Shown: one piece after another, positions 1 to 6,674 of the stretch
How the letters are laid out: each line of letters starts with the position of its first letter
Position numbering within the stretch: the stretch's first letter is position 1
Assembly: GCA_947441875.1 (NCBI GenBank)
Contig: CANEUR010000041.1
Span: forward strand, 1-8,286
Direction: 5' to 3'
Source of the DNA: Rickettsiales bacterium
Lineage (GTDB): Bacteria; Pseudomonadota; Alphaproteobacteria; Rickettsiales; UBA1997
Length of the DNA: 8,286 nt
Position numbers and translations under genes: made by a program
The notes under the pieces: generated by a model
Told to the model about the DNA's origin: nothing
Seen by the model: only the letters and a program-made list of their open reading frames with translations
The model's database searches: none

Positions 1-26
1 AATACCATATTTACCATTTTTGATAT

Positions 27-86
27 AAATTTCAGCTATTTTTAGCTTAATATGTTTAATATGAGGGCTAAAAATAGCTAAAATTT
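27..86. repeat. Long inverted repeat (20-nt arms, 20-nt loop)
   Basis: The arms at 27-46 and 67-86 are reverse complements at 19 of 20 positions; the single mismatch is C33 against A80. The core is AGCTATTTTTAGC against GCTAAAAATAGCT. The loop is 47-66. It could be a hairpin terminator for a gene outside the window or the relic of a palindromic element. There is no clean run of T after either arm, so the terminator reading is weak. Confidence 0.6.
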
Positions 87-136
87 CTTACGTGAAAACA
101 TAATAAATAAAGTAAAATATAATTAGTGGCACAACA

Positions 137-445
137 GTTCCTAAATAATGAATAATCGGGGGGTTTTATCAAGAAAGTTAAAATCACAAAACCATTTGGC
201 AGAGATGTTATTTTTAAAATATTCTTCTAGTTTTCTATCGCTTAAATCTTCTATAAATTGGAGCAGTAATGGCAAAATAACTTAAAGATGCCATAACTTT
301 TGTTATCTGCACAAAGAGAATCTTCTAGTTGTGATAATTATTTTTTAGTTGAAGATAAATCTCATAGTTTTTTAAATTTACGATATTGATGATTTTGATC
401 AACTAAACTATTGATAGTTATAAACTCTACTTGATAAAAAAACAT
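137..445 (-). pseudogene. Decayed insertion-sequence transposase, N-terminal part
   Basis: The minus strand starts at an ATG (445-443) and reads MFFYQVEFITINSLVDQNHQ, then YRKFKKL, before a TGA at 362-364. It continues in the same frame through DLSSTKK, a TAA at 338-340, and LSQLEDSLCADNKSYGIFKLF. After a frame change near 270-285 it reads QFIEDLSDRKLEEYF, then AKWFCDFNFLDKTP. One extra base in the six-G run at 158-163 shifts the frame again, into DYSLFRN. The LSDRKLEEYF...KWFC.F..LDKTPDYSLF pattern is the N-terminal DUF772-type region of IS5/IS1182-like DDE transposases (recognised from memory of the family, not searched). At least two internal stops and two frameshifts make it non-functional. 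The catalytic DDE part is absent: similarity fades near 137. The intact element probably began at the repeat 499-510, just upstream of the ATG. Confidence 0.75.
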
Positions 446-459
446 ATTTTTATTTTTAT

Positions 460-535
460 AATATTTTGCCTAAAAAATGCTATTTTTTAAAAAATGGATG
501 CAACAGTGCCATAATGCAATATTTAGGCAAAATAT
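460..535. repeat. Inverted repeat 460-473 / 522-535
   Basis: AATATTTTGCCTAA at 460-473 is the exact reverse complement of 522-535. With two mismatches the match extends a few bases towards the centre. It partly overlaps the palindrome at 510-544, so the bases around TTAGGCAAAATATT can pair in two alternative ways. The repeat lies at the upstream end of the decayed transposase and spans one of the insertion-sequence-like ends. Its role is unknown. Confidence 0.55.
499..510 (-). repeat. Insertion-sequence-like terminal repeat, copy 1
   Basis: The minus strand reads GGCACTGTTGCA from 510 to 499. It is identical to the copy at 569-580 and lies 53 bases upstream of the transposase-remnant ATG, the expected place for the left end of that element. 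The same GGCACTGTTGC start is also known from IS6/IS26-type ends, so the sequence alone does not fix the family. Confidence 0.6.
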
Positions 536-544
536 TGCATTATG
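510..544. repeat. Perfect 15-bp palindrome between the two IS-like ends
   Basis: Bases 510-524 pair perfectly with 530-544 around a 5-base loop (AGGCA); the core arm is ATAATGCAATATTT. It abuts the outer edge of IS-like end copy 1. It might be a hairpin target used by an insertion sequence, a sub-terminal element of a second IS copy, or an old terminator. There is no T run after either arm. Confidence 0.7.
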
Positions 545-568
545 AGATGTGATTGGCATAAGAGCTAT

Positions 569-580
569 TGCAACAGTGCC
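569..580 (-). repeat. Insertion-sequence-like terminal repeat, copy 2
   Basis: This is a second GGCACTGTTGCA (minus strand, 580 to 569), in the same orientation as copy 1 and offset by 70 bases. Inward it continues as ATAGCTCTTATGCC, which differs from the sequence inside copy 1. It is either the left end of another element or a nested insertion. No opposite-facing end was found. Confidence 0.55.
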
Positions 581-653
581 TTTAGTTAATACATTAAGTC
601 TCAAAATGTTTCTGATGCAATAAAAAGCTATTATAACCAAATAATAAAAATAC

Positions 654-682
654 TTGAAAATTAAAAATAAATATATTAATAT
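654..682 (+). promoter_or_regulatory. Candidate promoter for the RidA-dehydratase pair
   Basis: TTGAAA at 654-659 and TAATAT at 677-682 are 17 bases apart, a plausible sigma-70-type -35/-10 pair about 110 bases upstream of the first start codon. The surroundings are very A+T-rich, where such matches arise easily, so this is tentative. Nothing else was recognised in 581-796: no RNA gene and no intact reading frame. Confidence 0.35.
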
Positions 683-796
683 CGATACATTTCGGCCCAA
701 CTGGTGAGAATAAATTCTTTTGATTCGTTACAACAGCAAACATGAGAAAACACTAGGTAGTAAGGTTATATTAATTTTTAAAAAATAATTAAAAAG

Positions 797-1234
797 ATGG
801 TAAATGATATAAAACTTCCAATCGCTAATAATCAGGCTGGAAATTATCAAGCATTTAAAAAAATAGGTAATTTATTATTTATTGCAGGACAAACTTGCAG
901 AGAAGATGATAAAATGAAATTTACTGGTAAAGTTGGGCAAGATTTAGATTTAGAAAAATCTAAAGAAGCATCAAAATTATGTGCTTTAAATATTTTATCG
1001 CAAGTTAAAATTGCTTGCGATGGCGATTTATCAAAAATTAAATCATGCATCAGACTCAATATTTTTATTAATTGCAATAATGATTTTATAGATCATGTAA
1101 AGGTAGCTAACGAAGCATCAAATTTAATGATTGAAGTTTTTGGTGAAAATGGTAAACATACCAGAACTTCTGTTGGTGTTTGTAGTCTTCCATCTGATAG
1201 TGCTGTAGAAATAGATGCGATTTTTGAAATTTAA
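797..1234 (+). CDS. RidA/YjgF-family enamine/imine deaminase
   Basis: This 145-residue cytosolic protein belongs to the RidA (YjgF/YER057c/UK114) family, which hydrolyses reactive 2-aminoacrylate and related enamines/imines released by PLP enzymes, giving 2-oxoacids and ammonia. Visible marks are GNLLFIAGQ (24-32), FTGKVGQDL (42-50), LCALN (61-65), the block HTRTSVGV (121-128) with the expected substrate-carboxylate arginine at Arg123, and VEIDAIFEI at the C-terminus with the conserved Glu138. The length and the FTGKVG and SNLMIEVFGE blocks fit the slightly longer RidA subgroup of about 150 residues, not the 128-residue E. coli RidA, so the symbol ridA is not assigned. The ATG at 797 is the first in frame and gives the usual family start; only a weak AAAAAG precedes it. 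The dehydratase gene follows after 12 bases, almost certainly in the same transcript, and that enzyme generates exactly this kind of intermediate. Family assignment is secure; the exact substrate is inferred. Confidence 0.9.
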   Translation: MVNDIKLPIANNQAGNYQAFKKIGNLLFIAGQTCREDDKMKFTGKVGQDLDLEKSKEASKLCALNILSQVKIACDGDLSKIKSCIRLNIFINCNNDFIDHVKVANEASNLMIEVFGENGKHTRTSVGVCSLPSDSAVEIDAIFEI

Positions 1235-1246
1235 CCATCAATAATT

Positions 1247-2266
1247 ATGAGTATTAAATCTTTTAAAATATTAAACCCCCTAGAGGTAGAATTGGCACAT
1301 AAAAGAATATCTGGTTATATACACAAAACACCTCTTATTTCTTCGGTAATTCTCAATAATTTTCTTGGTCACGAAATTATATTTAAAACTGAATCTCTGC
1401 AAAAAATTGGAGCTTTTAAAATAAGAGGAGCTCTTAATGCTTTACTTTCTTTAAAAGAACAAAACATTTTGCCACAAGAAGTGGTTGCTTTTAGCTCTGG
1501 AAACCATGCTCAAGCTGTTGCTTTTGCCGGAAAGCTTTTAAATGTAAAAACCACAATTATTTTACCATCTTTTACCTCTCCTATCAAGCAACAAGCCACC
1601 AAATATTATGGAGCAGAAGTAATAAACACATCAACCAGAAAAGAAGCAGAAGAAAAAACTGCCGAAATAGCAAAAAGAGGTGCTTTTTTTATTCATCCTT
1701 TTGATAACGATGAAGTTATTACAGGTCAAGGAACATCTTGCTATGAGGCCTTAAAAGATGGTGTTAATCCAGATGCAATTTTTGCAACATGTGGTGGTGG
1801 AGGTTGGCTTTCTGGAACATTTTTAGCAAAAAAATTATTAGCACCAAATATAAAAGTTTTTGGTGCCGAACCATTGCAGGCAAATGATGCAACGCAATCA
1901 TATTTTGCTAAAAAAATTATCACTTTTACAGATTCTCCACCAACAATTGCCGATGGAGCAAGGGCTCCTGCTGTATCGGAAAGAACTTTTTATTATTTAC
2001 AACAACTAGATGGTTTTTTTGAAATTCCAGAAAATGAAATAATATATTGGACACAATGGTTGATGCATCTTCTTAAAATAACCGTAGAACCAACATCGGC
2101 AGTTGCAATGGCAGGAGCTTTTCAGTGGTTAAAAACCCAAAAAATAAAAAAGAAAGTGCTAGTTTTATTATCTGGAGGCAATGTTTCTCCTGAAACATAT
2201 CAAAAAATTTGGCAGAAAAATTGGCTTGAAAAATTACCAAATTTTAGTGTTTATAATGCCTTTTAA
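1247..2266 (+). CDS. PLP-dependent threonine/serine dehydratase
   Basis: This 339-residue fold-type II PLP enzyme deaminates threonine to 2-oxobutyrate (and probably serine to pyruvate) through an enamine. Visible features are the PLP lysine in GAFKIRGA (Lys58), the substrate loop SSGNHAQA (83-90), the glycine loop CGGGGWLSG (182-190) that holds the PLP phosphate, EPTSA (281-285), and SGGN (309-312) near the pyridine nitrogen. A likely divalent-cation site, Glu208-Ala212-Asp214 within AEPLQANDA, and TIADGARA (233-240) resemble the serine racemase/catabolic dehydratase branch, so racemase activity cannot be excluded. The length fits the single-domain catabolic (TdcB-like) form. There is no C-terminal ACT domain, so isoleucine feedback of the biosynthetic IlvA kind is not expected. 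The choice between the symbols ilvA and tdcB is left open. The gene starts 12 bases after the RidA stop without a visible Shine-Dalgarno sequence, and a terminator follows at 2303-2324. Confidence 0.92.
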   Translation: MSIKSFKILNPLEVELAHKRISGYIHKTPLISSVILNNFLGHEIIFKTESLQKIGAFKIRGALNALLSLKEQNILPQEVVAFSSGNHAQAVAFAGKLLNVKTTIILPSFTSPIKQQATKYYGAEVINTSTRKEAEEKTAEIAKRGAFFIHPFDNDEVITGQGTSCYEALKDGVNPDAIFATCGGGGWLSGTFLAKKLLAPNIKVFGAEPLQANDATQSYFAKKIITFTDSPPTIADGARAPAVSERTFYYLQQLDGFFEIPENEIIYWTQWLMHLLKITVEPTSAVAMAGAFQWLKTQKIKKKVLVLLSGGNVSPETYQKIWQKNWLEKLPNFSVYNAF

Positions 2267-2302
2267 GATATTATATTTGGTATGTTTAGTATTATTTTTG
2301 CG

Positions 2303-2324
2303 AATGCTTGATTAAGCATTTTTT
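2303..2324 (+). terminator. Intrinsic terminator after the dehydratase gene
   Basis: AATGCTT (2303-2309) pairs with AAGCATT (2314-2320) around the loop GATT, and the downstream arm runs into six Ts (2319-2324). It lies 36 bases after the dehydratase stop and 18 bases before the end of the convergent thrB gene. On the minus strand the hairpin is followed by CGCAAAAA, without a T run, so it should act mainly on plus-strand transcripts. Confidence 0.75.
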
Positions 2325-2342
2325 ATCATAGAATAATAAAAG

Positions 2343-3299
2343 CTAGTTGTTAATTTTATGCCAAAAATGTTGTAGTTTAGCCAAGTATTCGTTGGGATCT
2401 TTGATGGTTACAAAAGAATTTTGGCTGGTAAAAATTTTATCGTACAAACGAGTAAGGTAAAAACGGCAACTGGCCGCTATTTTAGCAATTGGTAAAAAAT
2501 CAAGCTCTGCTTGGCTAAATTTTTTTATTTGTTGATAGCCTGCAAGTAAGGCTAAATATTTTTGCTGGTTAAAAGTGGTTTTATCAAAGCACCAAGCATT
2601 AACAACAATAGCAAAATCGTATATTGCCAAATCGTTGCCAGCAAAATAAAAATCAATAATGCCAGATAAATTTTGTTGCTCATCAAAAAACACATTATCA
2701 GGAAATAAATCGAGATGGCAAGCCATATTTGGCAGGTTGCTTTGCCAATTTTGTTGTAAAAAATCAAGTACTTGCCAAGTAAAATGAGCAGAATCGCCAA
2801 CTTTTAGAGAAAATTTACTAAAAAACTTGTCAAAACATAGGCAACTCAAATCGTTACTTCTTGTTTGCTGAAAATCAATGGTGGCAAGGTGCATTTTAGC
2901 TAGAGTTTGCCCAACTTGCTGGCAATGATTAGTGGTGATGTTGTAATAATAGCCATCAAAATCTGGGTTTAGTGTTTTGCCTGCCAAAAAACTTACAATT
3001 GCAGATGGTTTATTGTTTAAATAAGTGATATTTTGTTGTTGATTGTTAAGAACTGGCTTTGGACAAGAAATATTTTTGCTTGCCAAATGTTGTTTGAGAT
3101 TTAAAAAAAACGGTAATTCTTGCGGTTTGATTCGGCTTTCAAAAATGGTAAAAATATATTTACCGCTTGTGGTTTTGATAATAAAATTAGAGTTATCGAT
3201 GCCTTGTAAAATTTCGCTAAAATCAAGTAAATTGCCTATGGAATAATTTTTTAAGTGCAAATTTAACTCTTCTGTGGTTATTTTAGTGTGAACTGCCAT
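2343..3299 (-). CDS. thrB: Homoserine kinase, choline-kinase-fold (ThrB type II)
   Basis: This 318-residue kinase phosphorylates homoserine to O-phosphohomoserine, the step before threonine synthase. It belongs to the aminoglycoside-phosphotransferase/choline-kinase fold typical of alpha- and some gamma-proteobacteria, not the GHMP-type ThrB of E. coli. Supporting features are the family-typical start MAVHTKITTEEL, GIDNSNFIIKTTSGKYIFT (33-51) for the nucleotide-binding strands, ELPFFLNLKQHLA (61-73), the catalytic loop CHLDLFPDN (His195, Asp197, Asn202), the metal-binding IIDFYFAG (Asp216), and the C-terminal KDPNEYLAKLQ (300-310). All key residues are present and the length is normal. It starts 21 bases after the fur stop and is probably co-transcribed with fur. 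No clear Shine-Dalgarno sequence precedes the ATG, but the start is fixed by the conserved N-terminus. Its 3' end faces the dehydratase gene, so threonine synthesis and breakdown genes converge here. Confidence 0.93.
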   Translation of the reverse strand: MAVHTKITTEELNLHLKNYSIGNLLDFSEILQGIDNSNFIIKTTSGKYIFTIFESRIKPQELPFFLNLKQHLASKNISCPKPVLNNQQQNITYLNNKPSAIVSFLAGKTLNPDFDGYYYNITTNHCQQVGQTLAKMHLATIDFQQTRSNDLSCLCFDKFFSKFSLKVGDSAHFTWQVLDFLQQNWQSNLPNMACHLDLFPDNVFFDEQQNLSGIIDFYFAGNDLAIYDFAIVVNAWCFDKTTFNQQKYLALLAGYQQIKKFSQAELDFLPIAKIAASCRFYLTRLYDKIFTSQNSFVTIKDPNEYLAKLQHFWHKINN

Positions 3300-3320
3300 A
3301 AATTTTGCTTATTTTCTTGC

Positions 3321-3731
3321 TTATTTTTTTAGCGGTTTGCCATAAAGCTCAAGCTTGTGGCCAATTAGCTCAAAGCCCATTTTTTTGGCGATTTCGGTTT
3401 TTAATTTTTCTAGTTCGGCATTAAAAAATTCGTGCACTTCGTTGGTGGTAATATCAATTAAATGATCGTGATGATCTTCTTCAAGTGCTTCGTAGCGAGA
3501 TTTGCCTTTGCCTAAAAAATCGTGCCGAGCAATTAGGCCAAGATCTTCAAACATTTTTACTGCTCGATACACAGTGGCAATGCCGATTTTTTGGTTAATT
3601 AAATAGGCTTTACGATAAAGCTCTTCTACATCTGGATGATCGGTGCTTTCAGAGATTATTTGGGCAATAATTTTACGATGGTTAGTGAGTTTAATATTTT
3701 TTTTTAAACAAATTTCTATTAAATTTGGCAT
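3321..3731 (-). CDS. fur: Fur-family metal-responsive transcriptional regulator
   Basis: This 136-residue protein has Fur architecture: an N-terminal winged helix (about 1-80) with DHPDVEELYRKA (31-42) and the recognition-helix region IGIATVYRAVKMFEDLGLI (49-67), then a dimerisation and metal-binding domain with the hallmark HHDHLID (87-93) and EVHEFFNAELEKL (98-110). The C-terminal GHKLELYGKP closely follows the alphaproteobacterial Fur ending. The CxxC zinc-binding pairs of E. coli Fur are absent, which is usual in alphaproteobacteria. The closest fit is Fur itself; Mur (manganese-responsive) is possible, because alphaproteobacterial Fur proteins often sense manganese, and sequence alone does not decide. 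Fur-type proteins usually repress iron-uptake genes when metal-bound. It is first in a minus-strand pair with thrB, with a divergent promoter region shared with guaB. I see no convincing Fur box in front of it. Confidence 0.9.
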   Translation of the reverse strand: MPNLIEICLKKNIKLTNHRKIIAQIISESTDHPDVEELYRKAYLINQKIGIATVYRAVKMFEDLGLIARHDFLGKGKSRYEALEEDHHDHLIDITTNEVHEFFNAELEKLKTEIAKKMGFELIGHKLELYGKPLKK

Positions 3732-3833
3732 AAAAAGTGCAATTTTTGATTAGTATTTTATTTTTGTTTATTTTATAATATTACTTTTTAAAATGATATC
3801 TTTTTTTAATCAACTTTGTTTATAGGTTAGTTT
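3732..3833. promoter_or_regulatory. Divergent promoter region between fur and guaB
   Basis: This 102-base intergenic stretch must hold the promoters for both directions. On the plus strand a perfect TATAAT lies at 3774-3779, but no good -35 sits 16-18 bases upstream; the nearest, TTGATT at 3746-3751, is 22 bases away. On the minus strand TTGATT (3813-3808) and TAAAAA (3790-3785) are 17 bases apart and could drive fur-thrB. AGG at 3824-3826, seven bases before the guaB ATG, is the only Shine-Dalgarno-like sequence I find at a start in this window. Confidence 0.45.
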
Positions 3834-5315
3834 ATGTCAAAAAAACTCATTCTTCAGCCTAGCATTTGCTTTACTTTTGATGATGTGCTATTAAAACCAG
3901 ATTTTTCTAATGTTTTACCAGCTTCTGCTAATACCAAAACCAAAATAACTAATAATATTAGTTTAGAAATTCCTATTATTTCGGCCGCCATGGATACCGT
4001 CACTGAAAGCAGATTGGCTATTGCCATGGCGCAAAATGGTGGCATTGGTTGTATTCATAAAAACTTTACCATAAAAGAGCAAGCCGAAGAAGTGAGAAAA
4101 GTTAAACGTTTTGAGTCTGGCATGGTTTTAAACCCAGTAACTATCAGTCATAACGCCACTTTACTTGATGCTTTAGAATTAATGAAAGAACATAATATTT
4201 CCGGTATTCCTGTGGTGCAAGAAAACACACAAAAATTAGTTGGCATTCTTACTAACCGCGATGTGCGTTTTGCCACCGACAAAAAACAGCTCATTTCACA
4301 ATTAATGACCTCGCAAAATCTAGTAACCGCCAACATCGATATTGGTAAAAACGAAGCAAGGGCTTTACTGCATAAACATAAAATTGAAAGAATTATTATT
4401 ACCGATAAAAATAACAACTGCATTGGTTTAATGACAGGTAAAGATCTAGAAAAAACCAAGCAATTTCCATTTGCCTCTAAAGATAAAAAAGGGCAGTTAT
4501 TAGTGGCGGCCGCCACTTCGGTAGGCAAAGAAGGTTTAAAAAGAGCAGAGCATTTAATTGATGCCAAGGCCGACATCATTATTATTGATACCGCTCATGG
4601 GCATTCGCAAGGAGTGCTTGATACTTTAAAAGACTTAAAAAAACTTTATCCAAAACAAGATGTTATTGCAGGCAATATCGCTACTGCCGAAGCTGCCAAG
4701 GCTTTAATTGATGCTGGAGCAAATGCTGTAAAAGTTGGCATTGGCCCTGGTTCAATATGCACTACTCGGGTTGTTGCCGGAGTTGGTGTGCCACAACTTT
4801 CGGCTTTGCTTGATGTTTATTCTTACTGCTCTAAACATGATATTCCTGTAATTTCTGATGGCGGTATTCGTTTTTCTGGCGATTTAGCCAAGGCAATTGC
4901 TGCAGGTGCTAGTATGGTGATGCTGGGCGGTTTGCTTGCTGGCACCGAAGAAACACCAGGTGAAATCGTTTTATTTAAAGGTCGATCTTATAAAGTTTAT
5001 AGAGGCATGGGTTCTATTTCAGCTATGGCAAAAGGCTCGGCCGATCGTTATTTTCAGCAAGATGTTGCCGATAAATTAAAACTAGTACCAGAAGGGGTTG
5101 AGGGTAGGGTGCCTTATAAAGGGCCAGTTGCCGATGTTTTACATCAGTTGGTTGGCGGTTTGAAAGCGGCCATGGGTTATACAGGTAATGCTAATATTGA
5201 AGCAATGCAACAAAACTGCACTTTTGTGCAAATTACTAATTCTGGGCTAAAAGAATCGCACCCGCATTCTATCACTATTACCTCTGAAGCTCCAAATTAC
5301 ACAACTGAACATTAA
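3834..5315 (+). CDS. guaB: Inosine-5'-monophosphate dehydrogenase
   Basis: This 493-residue enzyme oxidises IMP to XMP with NAD+, the committed step of GMP synthesis in the cytosol. Features in order: the N-terminal strand [10 protein letters not shown] (13-22), [12 protein letters not shown] (47-58), two CBS domains (about 97-150 and 155-210; GIPVV and LVGILTNRD in the first, IGLMTGKDL in the second), DTAHGHS (252-258) for the NAD site, and the catalytic loop [11 protein letters not shown] (302-312) with the nucleophile Cys309. SDGGIR (341-346) and MVMLGG (361-366) bind the IMP phosphate, and the mobile flap GSADRYFQ (401-408) carries the Arg405-Tyr406 pair that activates water. Length and domain order are normal for bacterial GuaB. 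CBS domains commonly mediate purine-nucleotide control. The aminotransferase gene follows after 5 bases. Possession of guaB shows that GMP can be made from IMP, which strongly reduced Rickettsia cannot do. Confidence 0.97.
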   Translation: MSKKLILQPSICFTFDDVLLKPDFSNVLPASANTKTKITNNISLEIPIISAAMDTVTESRLAIAMAQNGGIGCIHKNFTIKEQAEEVRKVKRFESGMVLNPVTISHNATLLDALELMKEHNISGIPVVQENTQKLVGILTNRDVRFATDKKQLISQLMTSQNLVTANIDIGKNEARALLHKHKIERIIITDKNNNCIGLMTGKDLEKTKQFPFASKDKKGQLLVAAATSVGKEGLKRAEHLIDAKADIIIIDTAHGHSQGVLDTLKDLKKLYPKQDVIAGNIATAEAAKALIDAGANAVKVGIGPGSICTTRVVAGVGVPQLSALLDVYSYCSKHDIPVISDGGIRFSGDLAKAIAAGASMVMLGGLLAGTEETPGEIVLFKGRSYKVYRGMGSISAMAKGSADRYFQQDVADKLKLVPEGVEGRVPYKGPVADVLHQLVGGLKAAMGYTGNANIEAMQQNCTFVQITNSGLKESHPHSITITSEAPNYTTEH

Positions 5316-5320
5316 TTTTT

Positions 5321-6502
5321 ATGCAACAAAATTTTTATCTTACTTCTGCCTTACCGCCTTATGTTTTTGCTTCTATTTATCAGCTAAAAAATCAAGCACG
5401 CAACAATGGTTTAGAAATAATAGATTTTGGCATGGGCAACCCCGATTCTGCACCGCCAACTCATATAATGGAAGAGTTGGCAATGTTAAGTAAAGATCCT
5501 AAACTTTATGGCTATTCGGTTACAGGTGGTATTGAAATTTTAAAAAGAGCTATTGTTGATTATTATCAAAAACGTTTTGATGTAAGCCTAAATTACCAAA
5601 CTCAAGCTTTGGTAACCATTGGAGCAAAAGAAGGTATTGCTTCTTTGGCAACCGCTATTGGCGATAGCAATAACTATATTTGTGTTCCTTCTCCTTCGTA
5701 TCCTATTCATACTTTTGCTTTTACTATTGCCAAGGTAAAAACTATGCCTATCAATGCTTTATCTGCTGACGAATTTTTGCAAAAATTTGTGCATTTAGTT
5801 GAAAGCTCCAGCCAAAAACCGCAAGCAGTGATTGTGAGCTATCCGTGCAACCCTACCACCGAAATTGTTGATTTGGCTTTTTATCAAGAGTTGGTAGATT
5901 TTTGTAAAAAACATCAAATTTATATTATCTCCGATATTGCTTATTGTGAGCTATATTTTAAGCCAGAGCATAAGCCAAATTCTATTTTAGAAGCAAAAGG
6001 CGCTATCGATATTGCCATTGAGTTTTCTTCGGTTTCAAAATCTTATTCTATGGCTGGTGCTAGAGTTGGTTTTGCGGTTGGCAACGAAAACTTGGTTTCT
6101 GCTTTGTATAAAATTAAATCTTATCTCGATTACGGCTCTTTTTCGCCATTGCAAATTGTGGCAGCCTCGGCTTTATCTAGCAAAAGCGACCAATATTTAG
6201 CCGATCTTCGCTTGCTTTACCAGCAAAGAGGTGAGTTTTTTGTTAATTTATTTGCCAAAGAATTAGGTTGGAATATCGAAAAACCTAGAGCTAGTATGTT
6301 TGCTTGGGCAAAAATACCGCCAAAATTTGCTCATCTAAATTCTTTTGAATTTTGCAAAGAAATGATACTTTCTTATGGAGTGGCAATGTCGCCAGGTAGT
6401 TCATTTGGTTCAAACGGCGAGGGTTATGTGAGGTTTTCGATGATACGCACCCAAGCCGAAATGGTGCTAGCAACCCAAAGGCTAAAAACCGCTTTTTTAT
6501 AA
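5321..6502 (+). CDS. alaC: AlaC-type class I/II pyridoxal-phosphate aminotransferase
   Basis: This 393-residue fold-type I aminotransferase contains the PLP lysine in SSVSKSYSMAG (Lys240), SDIAY (204-208) with Asp205 and Tyr208 contacting the cofactor ring, Arg248 in AGARVGF for the phosphate, the CNPTTE motif (Asn177), and Arg371 in YVRFSMI for the substrate carboxylate. The stretch IKSYLDYGSFSPLQIVAA (265-282) and ASMFAWAKIP (324-333) resemble E. coli AlaC, the glutamate-pyruvate (alanine) transaminase. Related proteins are often labelled LL-diaminopimelate or aspartate aminotransferase, so the amino donor and acceptor are not settled. It starts 5 bases after the guaB stop with no Shine-Dalgarno sequence in between, which suggests translation coupled to guaB. 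The stop is followed by the tandem hairpin elements, where the transcript may end. Confidence 0.85.
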   Translation: MQQNFYLTSALPPYVFASIYQLKNQARNNGLEIIDFGMGNPDSAPPTHIMEELAMLSKDPKLYGYSVTGGIEILKRAIVDYYQKRFDVSLNYQTQALVTIGAKEGIASLATAIGDSNNYICVPSPSYPIHTFAFTIAKVKTMPINALSADEFLQKFVHLVESSSQKPQAVIVSYPCNPTTEIVDLAFYQELVDFCKKHQIYIISDIAYCELYFKPEHKPNSILEAKGAIDIAIEFSSVSKSYSMAGARVGFAVGNENLVSALYKIKSYLDYGSFSPLQIVAASALSSKSDQYLADLRLLYQQRGEFFVNLFAKELGWNIEKPRASMFAWAKIPPKFAHLNSFEFCKEMILSYGVAMSPGSSFGSNGEGYVRFSMIRTQAEMVLATQRLKTAFL

Positions 6503-6516
6503 AGAGAAAAAAAATA

Positions 6517-6583
6517 TTTAAATTTATATGTTTAAAACTTTATAGATATGGTCATGCCATGTTTATAAAGTTTTAAAAACTAA
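6517..6583 (+). repeat. Tandem hairpin element, copy 1
   Basis: This 67-base unit is repeated at 6591-6657 with 61 of 67 identical bases. Bases 6531-6551 pair with 6557-6577 over 21 positions, with two G-T wobbles (6545/6563 and 6547/6561) and the loop TCATG. It begins 14 bases after the aminotransferase stop. There is no classical T run after the stem. A transcript-end hairpin, an RNA-processing site or a small palindromic mobile repeat are all possible. Confidence 0.8.
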
Positions 6584-6590
6584 TTTGCAA

Positions 6591-6657
6591 TTTAAATTTA
6601 TATGTTTAAAATTTTATAGGTATGGTTATGCCATATCTATAAAATTTTAAAAACTAA
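6591..6657 (+). repeat. Tandem hairpin element, copy 2
   Basis: This second copy has its stem at 6605-6625/6631-6651 and the loop TTATG; the period from copy 1 is 74 bases. Of six differences from copy 1, five lie in the stem and all keep pairing (6538/6570 C-G became 6612/6644 T-A; the others convert between Watson-Crick and G-T pairs). One lies in the loop. It ends 17 bases before the DUF4116 start codon, so in a transcript for that gene it would sit in the leader. Confidence 0.8.
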
Positions 6658-6674
6658 AAATATAAGAAATATTT

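Noticed and set aside
594..665. Plus-strand frame ending NVSDAIKSYYNQIIKILEN as a possible gene tail
   Set aside because: It is a short, unrecognised stretch with a stop just upstream. It is plausible as a protein end but not supportable as a gene or relic.
470..700. 76-codon minus-strand reading frame
   Set aside because: It runs straight through both IS-like ends and the palindrome, is dominated by hydrophobic residues from A/T-rich DNA, and resembles no family I know.
2552..2800. 82-codon minus-strand frame inside thrB
   Set aside because: It is an out-of-frame shadow of thrB, whose own frame has all family motifs; its hydrophobic composition comes from the A/T-rich coding sequence.
3732..3833. 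Fur box in front of fur (autoregulation)
   Set aside because: ATGATATC and nearby A/T runs give only partial resemblance to a GATAAT-type palindrome; no half-site pair is convincing.
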